A DNA stretch of 64,000 nt, from contig NZ_KE384430.1 of the NCBI RefSeq assembly GCF_000425645.1, positions 186,001 through 250,000 of the forward strand, given 5' to 3'. The DNA is from Gaetbulibacter saemankumensis DSM 17032. Lineage in GTDB: Bacteria > Bacteroidota > Bacteroidia > Flavobacteriales > Flavobacteriaceae. Positions 45,463-54,742 of the stretch are shown in pieces. Position 1 is the stretch's first letter. Every line of letters starts with the position of its first letter. The notes under the pieces are model-generated. The model saw only the letters and a list, made by a program, of their open reading frames with translations, had not been told where the DNA came from and ran no database searches. Position numbers and translations under genes: made by a program.

Positions 45463-46896
45463 ATGACATTACGTACTGTTTCAGAATTATTATCGCAAGA
45501 AGTAACCAATGTAGAAATAGAAATAAAAGGATGGGTTCGTACGTTTAGAGCCAATCGTTTTATTGCATTAAACGATGGTTCAACACTAAACAACATCCAG
45601 TGTGTTGTTGAATTTGAAAATTTTGATGAATCACTATTAAAACGCGTTACCACTGGTGCAGCTATTCAGGTAAAAGGAGAATTAGTTGAAAGTCAAGGCA
45701 AAGGACAAAGTGTAGAGATTCAAGTAAAAGAGCTTGAAATCTTGGGAGACTGTGACCCCGAAACCTACCCTATCCAGCCTAAGAAACATTCATTTGAATT
45801 TCTAAGAGAAAATGCCCATTTACGTACTAGAACCAATACTTTTAGTGCTGTTATGCGTTTACGCTCATCGCTTTCGTTTGCCATCCATAAGTACTTTAAC
45901 GAAAATGGTTTCTATTATATGCACACGCCTATCATTACAGGAAGTGATGCTGAAGGAGCGGGTGAAATGTTCCGGGTAACCAGTTTAGATCCTCAGAATC
46001 TACCAAAAGATGAGAATGGAGCCACAGATTATTCTAAAGATTTCTTTGGAAAAGAAACAAACCTTACGGTTTCTGGTCAATTAGAGGCTGAAACCTATGC
46101 TATGTCTTTGGGTAAAGTCTATACGTTCGGTCCTACCTTTAGAGCAGAAAACTCAAATACATCACGTCACTTAGCAGAATTCTGGATGATTGAACCAGAA
46201 GTCGCGTTTATGGATTTACCAGGTAACATGGATCTAGCGGAAGACTTTATGCGCTACGTGATAAAATATATTCTTGAAAATAACCGTGAAGACTTAGATT
46301 TCTTAAACGATCGTTTATTAAACGAAGAAAAAACAAAGCCCCAAGCGGAACGTAGCGAAATGAGTTTAATTGAAAAATTAAAATTTGTTAGTGAAAACAA
46401 TTTTAAGCGTGTAAGCTATACAGAAGCTATCGATATTTTAAGAAACTGTAAACCTAATAAGAAGAAGAAATTTAAATACATCATTAACGAATGGGGTGCC
46501 GATTTACAAAGTGAACACGAACGTTACTTGGTAGAAAAACACTTTAAATGTCCGGTGATTTTATTTGATTATCCAGCCAATATAAAAGCCTTTTACATGC
46601 GTTTAAACGATGATGGCAAAACAGTTCGTGCTATGGATATTTTATTCCCAGGTATTGGTGAAATAGTTGGTGGTGCACAACGTGAAGAGCGTTTAGATGT
46701 ACTAAAAGAAAAAATGGCAGCTATTAATATCCCGGAAGAAGACCTTTGGTGGTATTTAGACCTTAGAAAATTTGGTACTGCAGTACATTCTGGCTTTGGC
46801 TTAGGTTTCGAACGTCTTGTTATGTTTGCCACTGGAATGAGTAATATTCGGGATGTTATTCCATTCCCTAGAACACCACAAAATGCGGAGTTTTAA
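45463..46896 (+). CDS. asnS: Asparaginyl-tRNA synthetase
   Basis: A 477-residue class IIb aminoacyl-tRNA synthetase. The N-terminal OB fold ([20 protein letters not shown]) is followed by the catalytic core: motif 1 region [20 protein letters not shown], motif 2 [20 protein letters not shown] and motif 3 [15 protein letters not shown]. The absence of the AspRS-type insertion and the [15 protein letters not shown] segment favour Asn over Asp. Upstream of rpoN by 71 bases. Confidence 0.97.
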   Translation: MTLRTVSELLSQEVTNVEIEIKGWVRTFRANRFIALNDGSTLNNIQCVVEFENFDESLLKRVTTGAAIQVKGELVESQGKGQSVEIQVKELEILGDCDPETYPIQPKKHSFEFLRENAHLRTRTNTFSAVMRLRSSLSFAIHKYFNENGFYYMHTPIITGSDAEGAGEMFRVTSLDPQNLPKDENGATDYSKDFFGKETNLTVSGQLEAETYAMSLGKVYTFGPTFRAENSNTSRHLAEFWMIEPEVAFMDLPGNMDLAEDFMRYVIKYILENNREDLDFLNDRLLNEEKTKPQAERSEMSLIEKLKFVSENNFKRVSYTEAIDILRNCKPNKKKKFKYIINEWGADLQSEHERYLVEKHFKCPVILFDYPANIKAFYMRLNDDGKTVRAMDILFPGIGEIVGGAQREERLDVLKEKMAAINIPEEDLWWYLDLRKFGTAVHSGFGLGFERLVMFATGMSNIRDVIPFPRTPQNAEF

Positions 46897-46967
46897 TAAA
46901 ACGGCTTAATTGTTAGTTCTGAGATAAAAGATTTTTTTTACTTTTAACTCCAATTAAGAGATACTCT

Positions 46968-48431
46968 ATGCTCAAGCAAAATTTACAATTTAAATTATCG
47001 CAAAAGCTGTCGCCGCAACAAATTCAATTAATGAAATTGATTCAGTTGCCAACACAAGCTTTCGAGCAACGTATTAAACAAGAATTAGAGGAAAACCCAG
47101 CCCTTGAAGGCGGTAAAGAATCGGATACTGAATATGACGATTTTGATAATTTTGACAATTCGAATGATGACATTAACGATAGTGAAATCATTGGTAATGA
47201 CGATATTAATGTCGATGAGTATTTAAGCGACGATGAAATTCCAGATTACCGCACGCAGGCTAATAATTACAGCAGTGATGATGAAGAAAAAACCATGCCT
47301 TATGCAGCAGGCACTTCATTTACTCAACATTTAAAAAATCAACTTAACACATACAGACTCGACGAGGAAGAACGCGACATTGCGGAATTCCTCGTGGGGA
47401 GTGTAGACGAAAGTGGCTATATTAGACGTTCTTCAACAGATATTATGGACGATTTAGCTTTTACACAAAACGTTTATACTTCCGAAGAAAAAATTAATAA
47501 AGTTTTTAAAATTGTTCACCAATTAGATCCTGCCGGTGTTGGTGCTCGAAATTTACAGGAATGTTTAAGCATTCAACTACACCGGAAAGACAAATCGAAG
47601 ACCTCTGAACTGGCTATAAATATTATCGATAATGCTTTCGAGCAATTCACGAAGAAGCACTATAAAAAGTTACTTCAAAAATTTGACATTTCTGAAGACC
47701 AATTAAAAGATGCCATTCATGAAATAGAGCATTTAAACCCGAAACCTGGCGGTTCGTATTCTGGTAATAATCGCATTGTAGAACACGTAGTTCCTGATTT
47801 TGCTATTAAAATTGTTGATGGTGAACTTGAATTAACCCTTAATGGTCGTAATGCACCGGAGCTTCATGTATCTCGTGGTTATAATGATATGCTAAAAGGC
47901 TATAAAGAAGCTAAAGAGAAATCGAAATCACAGAAAGATGCCATTACTTTTATAAAGCAAAAATTGGATGCAGCAAAATGGTTTATTGAGGCTATTAAAC
48001 AACGTCAGCAAACGCTATATGTTACCATGAGTGCTATAATGCATTATCAAAAAGATTATTTCCTTACCGGAGATGAGCGCAATTTAAAGCCCATGATTCT
48101 TAAGGATATTGCCGACGAGATATCGATGGATGTATCTACCGTTTCCAGAGTAGCCAACAGTAAATATGTTGATACACCTTATGGTACCAAATTGATTAAA
48201 GAATTCTTTTCAGAATCTATGACTAATGATCAGGGGGAAGAAGTATCAACGAAAGAAATTAAAAATATTTTAGAAACTGTTATCGAGGAAGAAGACAAAC
48301 GAAAGCCACTTACCGATGAAACTCTAGCTTCAATTTTAAAAGAAAAAGGCTATCCTATTGCTAGACGTACTGTCGCAAAATACAGGGAGCAACTGGATAT
48401 TCCGGTAGCACGATTACGTAAAAAAATATAA
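46968..48431 (+). CDS. rpoN: RNA polymerase sigma-54 factor
   Basis: A 487-residue sigma factor for enhancer-dependent promoters. The Gln/Leu-rich activator-interacting region I (LKQNLQFKLSQKLSPQQIQL) is at the N-terminus. It is followed by a very acidic region II (about 50-105), the core-binding domain, and the RpoN box ARRTVAKYRE at residues 465-474. Sigma-54 needs AAA+ activators; none is encoded in this window. The stop codon overlaps the ATG of the next gene by one base. Confidence 0.96.
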   Translation: MLKQNLQFKLSQKLSPQQIQLMKLIQLPTQAFEQRIKQELEENPALEGGKESDTEYDDFDNFDNSNDDINDSEIIGNDDINVDEYLSDDEIPDYRTQANNYSSDDEEKTMPYAAGTSFTQHLKNQLNTYRLDEEERDIAEFLVGSVDESGYIRRSSTDIMDDLAFTQNVYTSEEKINKVFKIVHQLDPAGVGARNLQECLSIQLHRKDKSKTSELAINIIDNAFEQFTKKHYKKLLQKFDISEDQLKDAIHEIEHLNPKPGGSYSGNNRIVEHVVPDFAIKIVDGELELTLNGRNAPELHVSRGYNDMLKGYKEAKEKSKSQKDAITFIKQKLDAAKWFIEAIKQRQQTLYVTMSAIMHYQKDYFLTGDERNLKPMILKDIADEISMDVSTVSRVANSKYVDTPYGTKLIKEFFSESMTNDQGEEVSTKEIKNILETVIEEEDKRKPLTDETLASILKEKGYPIARRTVAKYREQLDIPVARLRKKI

Positions 48432-49036
48432 TGGATAGAATTTTAAAGAGTATCTCATTTATTTTTCATCCTGTAATAATGCCAGTTTTAGGTATTACCT
48501 TTTACTTTGCTAAATCACCAAGATTTATTCCTTTTGAGGTGATAAGAGCCAAATTTATTTCAATTTTTATTTTAACAGTTCTACTACCCATACTCTTATA
48601 TTTTCTTTTAAAAACTTTAGGAAAGGTTAGTACAATCTATTTAAATTCGGTTCAGGAACGTATTATTCCATTAGTTCTAAATTGCCTGGTTATATTAGTG
48701 ATTGTAAAACGGATTATACCGGCTTCTCAGATTATTGAACTATATTATTTCTTTATTGGTATTTTAATATCCAATATAACCTGTTTAGCCCTAGCTTTTG
48801 TGAAATTTAAGGCAAGCATACACATGATTGCGGTATCGGGCTTATTCATGTTCTTTATCGCGTTGAGCATCCATTTTAGCATTAATATAAACGGGACATT
48901 GGCCATCATGAGTATTTTATCTGGAGCCATAGCTACATCTAGACTCCACTTCAAGGCGCACAACTATAAAGAACTTATTATTGGGGCTTTTATTGGAGTA
49001 TTACCTCAGTTACTTTTAGTGAATTATTGGCTATAA
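48431..49036 (+). CDS. PAP2-like integral membrane protein
   Basis: A 201-residue protein with about six hydrophobic helices. The C-terminal loop SRLHFKAHNYKE (Ser170-Arg171-x5-His177-x3-Glu181) follows the PAP2 phosphatase pattern SR-x5-H-x3-D with Asp changed to Glu, and IHMIAVSG (130-137) sits where PSGH would be; the first Lys-x6-Arg-Pro motif is not recognisable. It is probably a diverged member of the PAP2 superfamily whose activity is uncertain. It is translationally coupled to rpoN (TAATG) and overlaps the convergent barrel gene by 6 bases. Confidence 0.7.
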   Translation: MDRILKSISFIFHPVIMPVLGITFYFAKSPRFIPFEVIRAKFISIFILTVLLPILLYFLLKTLGKVSTIYLNSVQERIIPLVLNCLVILVIVKRIIPASQIIELYYFFIGILISNITCLALAFVKFKASIHMIAVSGLFMFFIALSIHFSININGTLAIMSILSGAIATSRLHFKAHNYKELIIGAFIGVLPQLLLVNYWL

Positions 49037-49723
49037 AAGATAGAACATTAAACCAATTTGAAGCGTACTCATATCGATACTGTTTCCATTAAGTACAGCG
49101 TCTTTAGTTAAGAGGGAGTTCAAACCATAATAAGCATAAAAATTCCAAGTATTATAACCCACACCTAGAGTTAATCCATACTGGAACTCATTCAAATCTT
49201 CAATATTTCCATAATCAAAATCACCAATATCCCCTCTATGTTTAGCATTATCACTAATAACATAACCAAACTTAAATCCCGAATATATTCTCCAAAATTT
49301 GTATTCGGTATAAGTAGAACTACGCCATCTAAATTCTAGTGGTACTTCAATAATATTATTAGAAATTTTATTTCGTCGGTAGGTTTCAGCATTCGGCAAA
49401 ATTTCATAATTATAGGTGCCCGTTTCTAATTTCGTGATAAGTAAGTTTTCATTATATGAATTCGTAGAAAAGCCTAGACCTAGACCTATTGCCAAATTCC
49501 GACGTTTATTAATAGGCATATCTCTAATAAACCCTAAATGAAATCCTGCTGAAAACGCATTTTGCTTAACATTGTCAGGTTTATTTAGTAATAGATTATA
49601 AGTAATACCAAAAAAGAATTGATCCTCTCTATACAGAGAATCCACCTTGGTGTTTGGCACCTCTTGAGCCATAACTCTGAGAGTTTGAATGAATATTATA
49701 AAAACAAATATGAATCGTTTCAT
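49031..49723 (-). CDS. PorT-like outer-membrane beta-barrel protein
   Basis: A 230-residue protein with a signal peptide (cleavage near VMAQ, residue 20) and an eight-strand-type barrel: FSAGFHLGFIRDMPINKRRN, LAIGLGLGFSTNSYNEN, IEVPLEFRWRSSTYTEYKFW and YGLTLGVGYNTWNFYAYYG, ending LQIGLMFYLL. This resembles the PorT/OMP_b-brl_2 group; PorT itself serves type IX secretion, but many paralogues exist, so I do not assign porT. Downstream of the exbD operon but separated from it by a terminator. Confidence 0.78.
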   Translation of the reverse strand: MKRFIFVFIIFIQTLRVMAQEVPNTKVDSLYREDQFFFGITYNLLLNKPDNVKQNAFSAGFHLGFIRDMPINKRRNLAIGLGLGFSTNSYNENLLITKLETGTYNYEILPNAETYRRNKISNNIIEVPLEFRWRSSTYTEYKFWRIYSGFKFGYVISDNAKHRGDIGDFDYGNIEDLNEFQYGLTLGVGYNTWNFYAYYGLNSLLTKDAVLNGNSIDMSTLQIGLMFYLL

Positions 49724-49793
49724 TGATTATGCCAGACCGGATATAAATCTATTTTATCAAATATAATTGAAGATACCCATTATATCAAAAAAT

Positions 49794-49822
49794 AAAAGCG
49801 TTTTGAAAATCAAAACGCTTTT
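49794..49822 (-). terminator. Terminator of the exbB-exbD operon
   Basis: Perfect 13-base-pair stem AAAAGCGTTTTGA / TCAAAACGCTTTT with a 3-base loop; the minus strand continues into ATTTTTTG. 24 bases after the exbD stop. Confidence 0.85.
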
Positions 49823-49846
49823 AAATATAAAATTAAGAATTAAAAT

Positions 49847-50317
49847 CTAATTCGTTACCTTACCTTTTTTGGTAGTGTAATTTATTTTAAGTGCATTTAC
49901 TTTACGTAATTCCTGCTTAACGTCCATAATAATACCCATATTAGCCTCACTATCGACCTTTAAAGCAGTTGTTAAGAATGGTACTAATTCTTCACGCTTA
50001 GATGCTCTTTCTGCAGCAATAAATGCTGCAATTTCACTTACATCTGCGAATTTATCATTCAGTTGAATTTTTGTTGTAGTACCATATTGCTTATAATTTT
50101 CACTTGGCTTACCAGCATAAATATACATTACCAAATCCTTTTTATCAAGCTTCTCAACCTGATCGGCGAATGGTAAATTATTCTCAATCATTAAGGTGTT
50201 TTGTCTCATTACTGTAGCCACCATAAAGAAGAATAACAGCATAAATACAATATCTGGCAAGGACGCGGTAGATATTGCTGGCAAATCACCTTTCTTTTTC
50301 TTATTAAATTTACCCAT
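49847..50317 (-). CDS. exbD: ExbD/TolR-family protein (second copy)
   Basis: A 156-residue single-pass protein. The N-terminal helix PDIVFMLLFFFMVATVM keeps the conserved Asp used for proton coupling; the periplasmic part is an ExbD-like domain. It lies 17 bases after the first exbD copy. ExbB/ExbD complexes energise TonB-dependent uptake or similar envelope processes. No tonB gene is adjacent. Confidence 0.88.
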   Translation of the reverse strand: MGKFNKKKKGDLPAISTASLPDIVFMLLFFFMVATVMRQNTLMIENNLPFADQVEKLDKKDLVMYIYAGKPSENYKQYGTTTKIQLNDKFADVSEIAAFIAAERASKREELVPFLTTALKVDSEANMGIIMDVKQELRKVNALKINYTTKKGKVTN

Positions 50318-50334
50318 GTTTTTATAATGTTAAA

Positions 50335-50925
50335 TTATTGTACTTCAGAAAGCTTTTGAGGATATTCCAACTTGATTTTTTCAATTTGTTCCTTAAGTCT
50401 TTCCTTATTTCCTGGCCAGTTAACATCTTTATAATCGGCTTCCATTTCTTGAAAGGATTTACCATATAAAGATTGCGCTCTTTTATTTCTTAAAGTATTA
50501 TACGCTGCCACCAACTCATTTTGTACCGCTATATAGGTTTTATAAGTCGTTTCACGCTCATTCTTTAAAGAAATAATGGCTTTATCAGGATTATCAGAGG
50601 AAGAAGGATCTTTCTTCCCATTACAGTAACTACATGAACCATCACCACCATTATCTAAAAACTCAATAGCTGCTTGTCTTAAATCTTTTAGCTCCATTAA
50701 CTCGTCTTCAACAAGTAACTGGTCTTTTCCATTTAAAAGTACAGTAAAGATATTCTTTTGCTTAATTACTGGAGGCTTAGCCTCACTATCATCGATAGGA
50801 GGAAGCTTACGGTTTATACCCGAATCTGTCTCAATAGTAGTTGTTACTAAGAAGAAAATTAAGAGTAAAAACGCGATATCGGCCATGGAGCCCGCATTAA
50901 CTTCTGGTGCTGCTCTTTTTGCCAT
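50335..50925 (-). CDS. exbD: ExbD/TolR-family protein (first copy, with Cys-containing insertion)
   Basis: A 196-residue protein with the ExbD transmembrane helix MADIAFLLLIFFLVTTTI, Asp16 being the conserved carboxylate. The periplasmic domain is larger than in E. coli ExbD (141) and contains a C98-x2-C101 insertion (SCSYCNGKKDPSSSD) followed by a coiled-coil-like tail. 3 bases separate it from the upstream small membrane gene, 17 from the second exbD. The two ExbD copies may form heterodimers on one ExbB pentamer (inference). Confidence 0.88.
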   Translation of the reverse strand: MAKRAAPEVNAGSMADIAFLLLIFFLVTTTIETDSGINRKLPPIDDSEAKPPVIKQKNIFTVLLNGKDQLLVEDELMELKDLRQAAIEFLDNGGDGSCSYCNGKKDPSSSDNPDKAIISLKNERETTYKTYIAVQNELVAAYNTLRNKRAQSLYGKSFQEMEADYKDVNWPGNKERLKEQIEKIKLEYPQKLSEVQ

Positions 50926-50928
50926 AAT

Positions 50929-51360
50929 CTATTTATTAAATATTTTTTTTACTCCTGAATACAACATCGATGCTATAGCTAAAAAAGCTAATATGTAAAA
51001 TGCATATAATCCAGCTCCAACTTTTTTAGAAGTTGCTTCAGTAATATCCTGCCCTTTATCTGTGAATGGTTTTAAATCCAAATCTGTTCCAGAAGAAATG
51101 GCATAAGACAATAGAATAATTGCAAAGAATGCTCCTACGGTTAGTAAGGTCTTCTTTAAGTTTCCTGCAAATAGCCCTGTTATAACGAATACTAACACCA
51201 TTGCCAGTACAATACCAAATACGATGTAAGCAATGTATAGCATATTACCGCTCATATTTTGAGCAGTTTCTTCGTCTCCCGTCATAATCATTAGTGCAAA
51301 AATCGCACCAATAATAGCAAGAGCAAAGGCTATTATTTTTAATATTTTATGTGAATTCAT
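50929..51360 (-). CDS. Small four-helix membrane protein in the exb operon
   Basis: A 143-residue protein with four hydrophobic helices (about 6-27, 40-62, 70-88 and 115-137) and few charged residues. I recognise no domain. Its place between exbB (21 bases) and exbD (3 bases) suggests that it belongs to the proton-channel complex or assists its assembly. Confidence 0.8.
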   Translation of the reverse strand: MNSHKILKIIAFALAIIGAIFALMIMTGDEETAQNMSGNMLYIAYIVFGIVLAMVLVFVITGLFAGNLKKTLLTVGAFFAIILLSYAISSGTDLDLKPFTDKGQDITEATSKKVGAGLYAFYILAFLAIASMLYSGVKKIFNK

Positions 51361-51381
51361 AATTCGTTGTATTTTTTATTA

Positions 51382-52158
51382 TTACTTTTTATTTCTAATT
51401 AATAGGTCCATTAACGTAATAGAAGCATCTTCCATGTTGTTAACGATACTATCAATTTTAGCAATAATGTAATTATAAAAAATCTGAAGGATAATTGCCA
51501 CTACAAGACCAAATACGGTTGTTAAAAGTGCCACTTTAATACCTCCTGCTACAAGTGATGGTTGCATATCACCAGCTGCTTCAATTTTATCGAATGCTTG
51601 AATCATACCAATTACCGTACCCATGAAACCAAGCATTGGTGCCAAAGCGATAAATAATGAAATCCAAGATACATTTTTCTCTAGTTGTCCCATTTGAACA
51701 CCACCGTAAGCTACAACAGCTTTTTCAACAGCGTCAAGACCTTCATCAGTTCTATCTAAACCTTGATAGTAAATAGACGCTACAGGTCCTTTAGTGTTTC
51801 TACAAACTTCTTTAGCAGCTTCAACACCACCTGAAGACAAAGCATCTTCTACATCTTGAGTTAATTTCTTTGTGTTTGTTGTAGATAAGTTTAAAAAGAT
51901 AATTCTCTCAATAGCAATTGCTAAACCTAATATCAAACATAACAATACAATACCCATAAAACCAGGGCCACCTTCAATAAATCTCTTTTTTAATTCTTGA
52001 TGAAAACCAAGTGTTTCTGCAGGTGCTGCTTCTTCATCTTGAGTTGTACTTGTTACTACAGTTGTAGTTGTTGTAGTTGCACTTGCGTTGGTAGTTGCAT
52101 TAACAGTTCCAAAAGCCATCATTCCAGTAATGGCAAGGATAGAAAATAATCTTTTCAT
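51382..52158 (-). CDS. exbB: ExbB/TolQ/MotA-family proton channel protein
   Basis: A 258-residue membrane protein. After a signal-like N-terminus (residues 1-21) and a Thr-rich stretch (22-39) come three helices with the family core: GIVLLCLILGLAIAIERIIF, IALAPMLGFMGTVIGMIQAF and VAGGIKVALLTTVFGLVVAI. ExbB pentamers surround ExbD and convert proton flow into mechanical work. First gene of exbB-orf-exbD-exbD. The signal-like, Thr-rich extension is not found in E. coli ExbB. Confidence 0.92.
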   Translation of the reverse strand: MKRLFSILAITGMMAFGTVNATTNASATTTTTTVVTSTTQDEEAAPAETLGFHQELKKRFIEGGPGFMGIVLLCLILGLAIAIERIIFLNLSTTNTKKLTQDVEDALSSGGVEAAKEVCRNTKGPVASIYYQGLDRTDEGLDAVEKAVVAYGGVQMGQLEKNVSWISLFIALAPMLGFMGTVIGMIQAFDKIEAAGDMQPSLVAGGIKVALLTTVFGLVVAIILQIFYNYIIAKIDSIVNNMEDASITLMDLLIRNKK

Positions 52159-52233
52159 GTTCTAGATCTTAATTTTATTTGTTTAAAGTGTTAAAGATAT
52201 AAAAAATAATACAATTAATACATAAAATATAAG

Positions 52234-52321
52234 CAGAGAGGAAGGGATTCGAACCCTCGATACGCTTTTGACGTATACACACTTTCCAGGCGTGCGCCTT
52301 CGACCACTCGGCCACCTCTCT
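52234..52321 (-). tRNA. tRNA-Ser (anticodon GGA)
   Basis: 88 bases on the minus strand with the long class II variable arm: acceptor AGAGAGG / CCTCTCT with discriminator G, anticodon stem CACGC / GTGTG around CTGGAAA (anticodon GGA), variable arm TACG...CGTA, and T-loop TTCGAAT. CCA is not encoded. Confidence 0.96.
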
Positions 52322-52397
52322 TTATTTAATTGCACTCTTTTTTCAGCGGCTCAAATAACAAAAAATTCTTTGAACCTTAAAATATTATAAGTTAATT

Positions 52398-53429
52398 TTA
52401 GGAGATTTCTCCCCGTAATGGTGTTTCATAAATTGTTTTAAAAACCTTTTTCGATATATTTTGCCCCAGCATATACATTAATTTACAAACCGCTGCTTCG
52501 GTTGTTATATCCTTACCTGAAATTACACCAATGTCTTTCAAGTGGTTACTGGCCTCATAATGCCCCATCATCACACTACCTCCTGCACACTGTGTAACAT
52601 TAACAATATGAATACCTTCATTAATAGCAGTTTCTAACAATTTGGTAAACCATGGTTGAGTAGTACAATTTCCAGAACCATAAGTTTCCAAAATTACAGC
52701 CTTTAAATTGGGCGTGTTTAAAATATTTTGTAAAACCTGCTCCGATAACCCTGGAAATAATTTAATAAGGGCAATATTATTGTCCAGATTTTTATGAACC
52801 TTAAATGGTTTTCTTGAGTTTGGTTTTAATAAATAATCTGTGTTCACCTTTAAATGCACCCCAGAAACAGCTAAATCGTGGTAGTTTGGAGAAGCAAATG
52901 CTTCAAAATGTTCTGCATTTATTTTGGAAGTACGATTAGCACGGTATAATTTATACTCGAAATATAAGCACACTTCTTGGACCACTGGCTTACCTCTATC
53001 TAGCAATGAAGCTACCTGAATGGAGGTTATCAAATTTTCCTTCGCATCGGTCCTTAAATCACCAATCGGAAGTTGAGATCCCGTAAATACAACCGGTTTC
53101 ACTAAATTTTCTAACATAAAACTTAACGCAGATGCCGAATAACTCATCGTATCACTACCATGTAACACCACAAATCCATCAAATGAATTATAATTCTCCT
53201 CAATAATATTGGCTATTTGTACCCAGTATTCAGGGTTCATATCACTTGAATCTATCGGACTCTCGAACGATATGGTATCAATATTACAGTCTAACAACTG
53301 CAATTCCGGAATCTTATCCAACAGGTTTTTAAAATCAAAAGCTTTTAAAGCTCCTGACTCAAAATCTTTTATCATACCAATGGTACCACCCGTATAGATT
53401 AGTAATATGTTAGGTTTTATTTTATTCAT
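52398..53429 (-). CDS. ansA: Type I L-asparaginase
   Basis: A 343-residue cytoplasmic enzyme hydrolysing asparagine to aspartate and ammonia. The nucleophile motif TGGTIG (Thr13/Thr16) and the second catalytic motif, normally HGTDTM, are present, but here the latter reads HGSDTM (Ser92). ETYGSGN and VTQCAGGSVMMGHYEAS are also family motifs. No signal peptide, in line with type I. It follows tatD by 2 bases. Confidence 0.93.
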   Translation of the reverse strand: MNKIKPNILLIYTGGTIGMIKDFESGALKAFDFKNLLDKIPELQLLDCNIDTISFESPIDSSDMNPEYWVQIANIIEENYNSFDGFVVLHGSDTMSYSASALSFMLENLVKPVVFTGSQLPIGDLRTDAKENLITSIQVASLLDRGKPVVQEVCLYFEYKLYRANRTSKINAEHFEAFASPNYHDLAVSGVHLKVNTDYLLKPNSRKPFKVHKNLDNNIALIKLFPGLSEQVLQNILNTPNLKAVILETYGSGNCTTQPWFTKLLETAINEGIHIVNVTQCAGGSVMMGHYEASNHLKDIGVISGKDITTEAAVCKLMYMLGQNISKKVFKTIYETPLRGEIS

Positions 53430-53431
53430 TA

Positions 53432-54199
53432 TTATATACCAAATACGTCTTTTGAATTTTGTGTTGTAATAGCCGCGATTTCTTCGTTAGATATATTATA
53501 AAGGTTAGATAACTTCTCTAATACATTTAAAACATACGCGCTTTCATTTCTTTTCCCGCGATAAGGTACAGGTGACAAGTAAGGCGCATCCGTTTCTAAA
53601 ACGATATGTTTTAAATCAATTTGATTTAAAAACTGATCAATTTTACCATTTTTAAAAGTAACTACACCACCTATTCCTAATTTCATGTTACAAGTAATAG
53701 CTCGTTTTGCTTGCTCGAATGTTCCTGTAAAACAATGAAAAATCCCAAACAAATCATCGCTCTTCTCTTCCTCTAGAATTTCGAAAATTTCATCGAATGC
53801 TTCTCGACAATGAATAACAATAGGCAATTTATATTGCTTTGCCAATTTAATTTGAAAACGAAATGCTTCCTGCTGAATTTGAAGCGTGGTCTTATCCCAG
53901 TATAAATCGATACCTATCTCACCAACTGCATAAAATTTACGTGCTTTCAGCATATCTTCGACATGATTCAACTCTTCCTTAAAATTAGCTTTCACATGTG
54001 TTGGATGCAGACCGGTCATTAAAAATATGTGCTTCGGGTAGTCTTTTTCTAACTGAAGCATAGATTCTGTGTAAGTTGAATCGATAGCAGGGATAAAAAA
54101 TCTAGTAACTCCTGATGCTATCGCTCTTTCTATCATCTCACTTCTATCATCATCAAAAGCCTCACTATATAAATGTGTGTGTGTATCGGTAATAATCAA
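53432..54199 (-). CDS. tatD: TatD-family metal-dependent deoxyribonuclease
   Basis: A 255-residue TIM-barrel hydrolase starting at TTG (no in-frame ATG near). Metal ligands are visible in DTHTH (His7/His9), VGEIGIDLYW (Glu), IVIHCREAF, FHCFTG and LETDAPYLSP. Family members act as 3'-5' DNases/RNases in repair and turnover. First gene of a tatD-ansA pair, divergent from the retropepsin-like gene. Confidence 0.92.
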   Translation of the reverse strand: MIITDTHTHLYSEAFDDDRSEMIERAIASGVTRFFIPAIDSTYTESMLQLEKDYPKHIFLMTGLHPTHVKANFKEELNHVEDMLKARKFYAVGEIGIDLYWDKTTLQIQQEAFRFQIKLAKQYKLPIVIHCREAFDEIFEILEEEKSDDLFGIFHCFTGTFEQAKRAITCNMKLGIGGVVTFKNGKIDQFLNQIDLKHIVLETDAPYLSPVPYRGKRNESAYVLNVLEKLSNLYNISNEEIAAITTQNSKDVFGI

Positions 54200-54228
54200 A
54201 CGAATCGTTTTTATTAGTATTTGATTTG

Positions 54229-54236
54229 CAAAAATA
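54229..54236 (-). promoter_or_regulatory. Promoter -7 box for tatD-ansA
   Basis: TATTTTTG on the minus strand, 29 bases before the TTG start codon of tatD. Confidence 0.45.
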
Positions 54237-54251
54237 ATGGTTTTACATGAT

Positions 54252-54259
54252 TATCTTTG
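54252..54259 (+). promoter_or_regulatory. Promoter -7 box for the retropepsin-like gene
   Basis: TATCTTTG, 15 bases before the ATG at 54275; divergent from the tatD box, with 15 bases between the two. Confidence 0.45.
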
Positions 54260-54274
54260 CTTAAAAAATTATTG

Positions 54275-54742
54275 ATGGCAACTTTACAAGATTTTCTTCT
54301 TGAAAAAGGATACACTAAAATAAAATTACACCTTACAAGAACCAATCATTTCGAAATAAAAGCAAGTATTAATGGCAAGAAGGGCCTATTTATTTTAGAT
54401 ACAGGAGCCTCCAATTCCTGCGTGGATTTTGCCGCAACTGATCGTTTTAATCTTAAGGTAAAAGATTCAAACATCATGGCTGCCGGTGCAGGCGCCATTA
54501 ACATGGAAACTAAAATGTCTAAAAAAAATAAATTGAAAATTGGTAAATGGAAAAATGACAAGACAGTTTTAGTGTTATTTAATCTCACCCACGTAAATAC
54601 AGCTCTAACCAATCATGACTCCAAACCTGTTGATGGCATTATTGGTGCCGATATTTTGAAGAAAGGTAAAGGCATTATAGATTACGATAAAAAGTATCTG
54701 TATTTAAAACTTCCAAAATCTGAACGACAACAAACCCAATAA
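54275..54742 (+). CDS. Retropepsin-like aspartic protease
   Basis: A 155-residue protein starting at ATG 54275 (MATLQDFLLEKGYTKIKLHL); a TTG six codons upstream overlaps the promoter box and is unlikely. The single Asp-Thr-Gly triad (LFILDTGASNSCVDF, Asp42) and the downstream DGIIGADILKKGKGIIDY segment define a single-lobe aspartic protease that would act as a dimer, like retroviral protease. No signal peptide or membrane segment, so cytoplasmic. Substrate unknown. Confidence 0.85.
   Translation: MATLQDFLLEKGYTKIKLHLTRTNHFEIKASINGKKGLFILDTGASNSCVDFAATDRFNLKVKDSNIMAAGAGAINMETKMSKKNKLKIGKWKNDKTVLVLFNLTHVNTALTNHDSKPVDGIIGADILKKGKGIIDYDKKYLYLKLPKSERQQTQ

Noticed and set aside
52159-52233. Promoter for exbB in the spacer after tRNA-Ser
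   Set aside because: The best match on the minus strand, TATCTTTA, lacks the final G of TAnnTTTG, and no TTG lies at the right distance; not strong enough to list.
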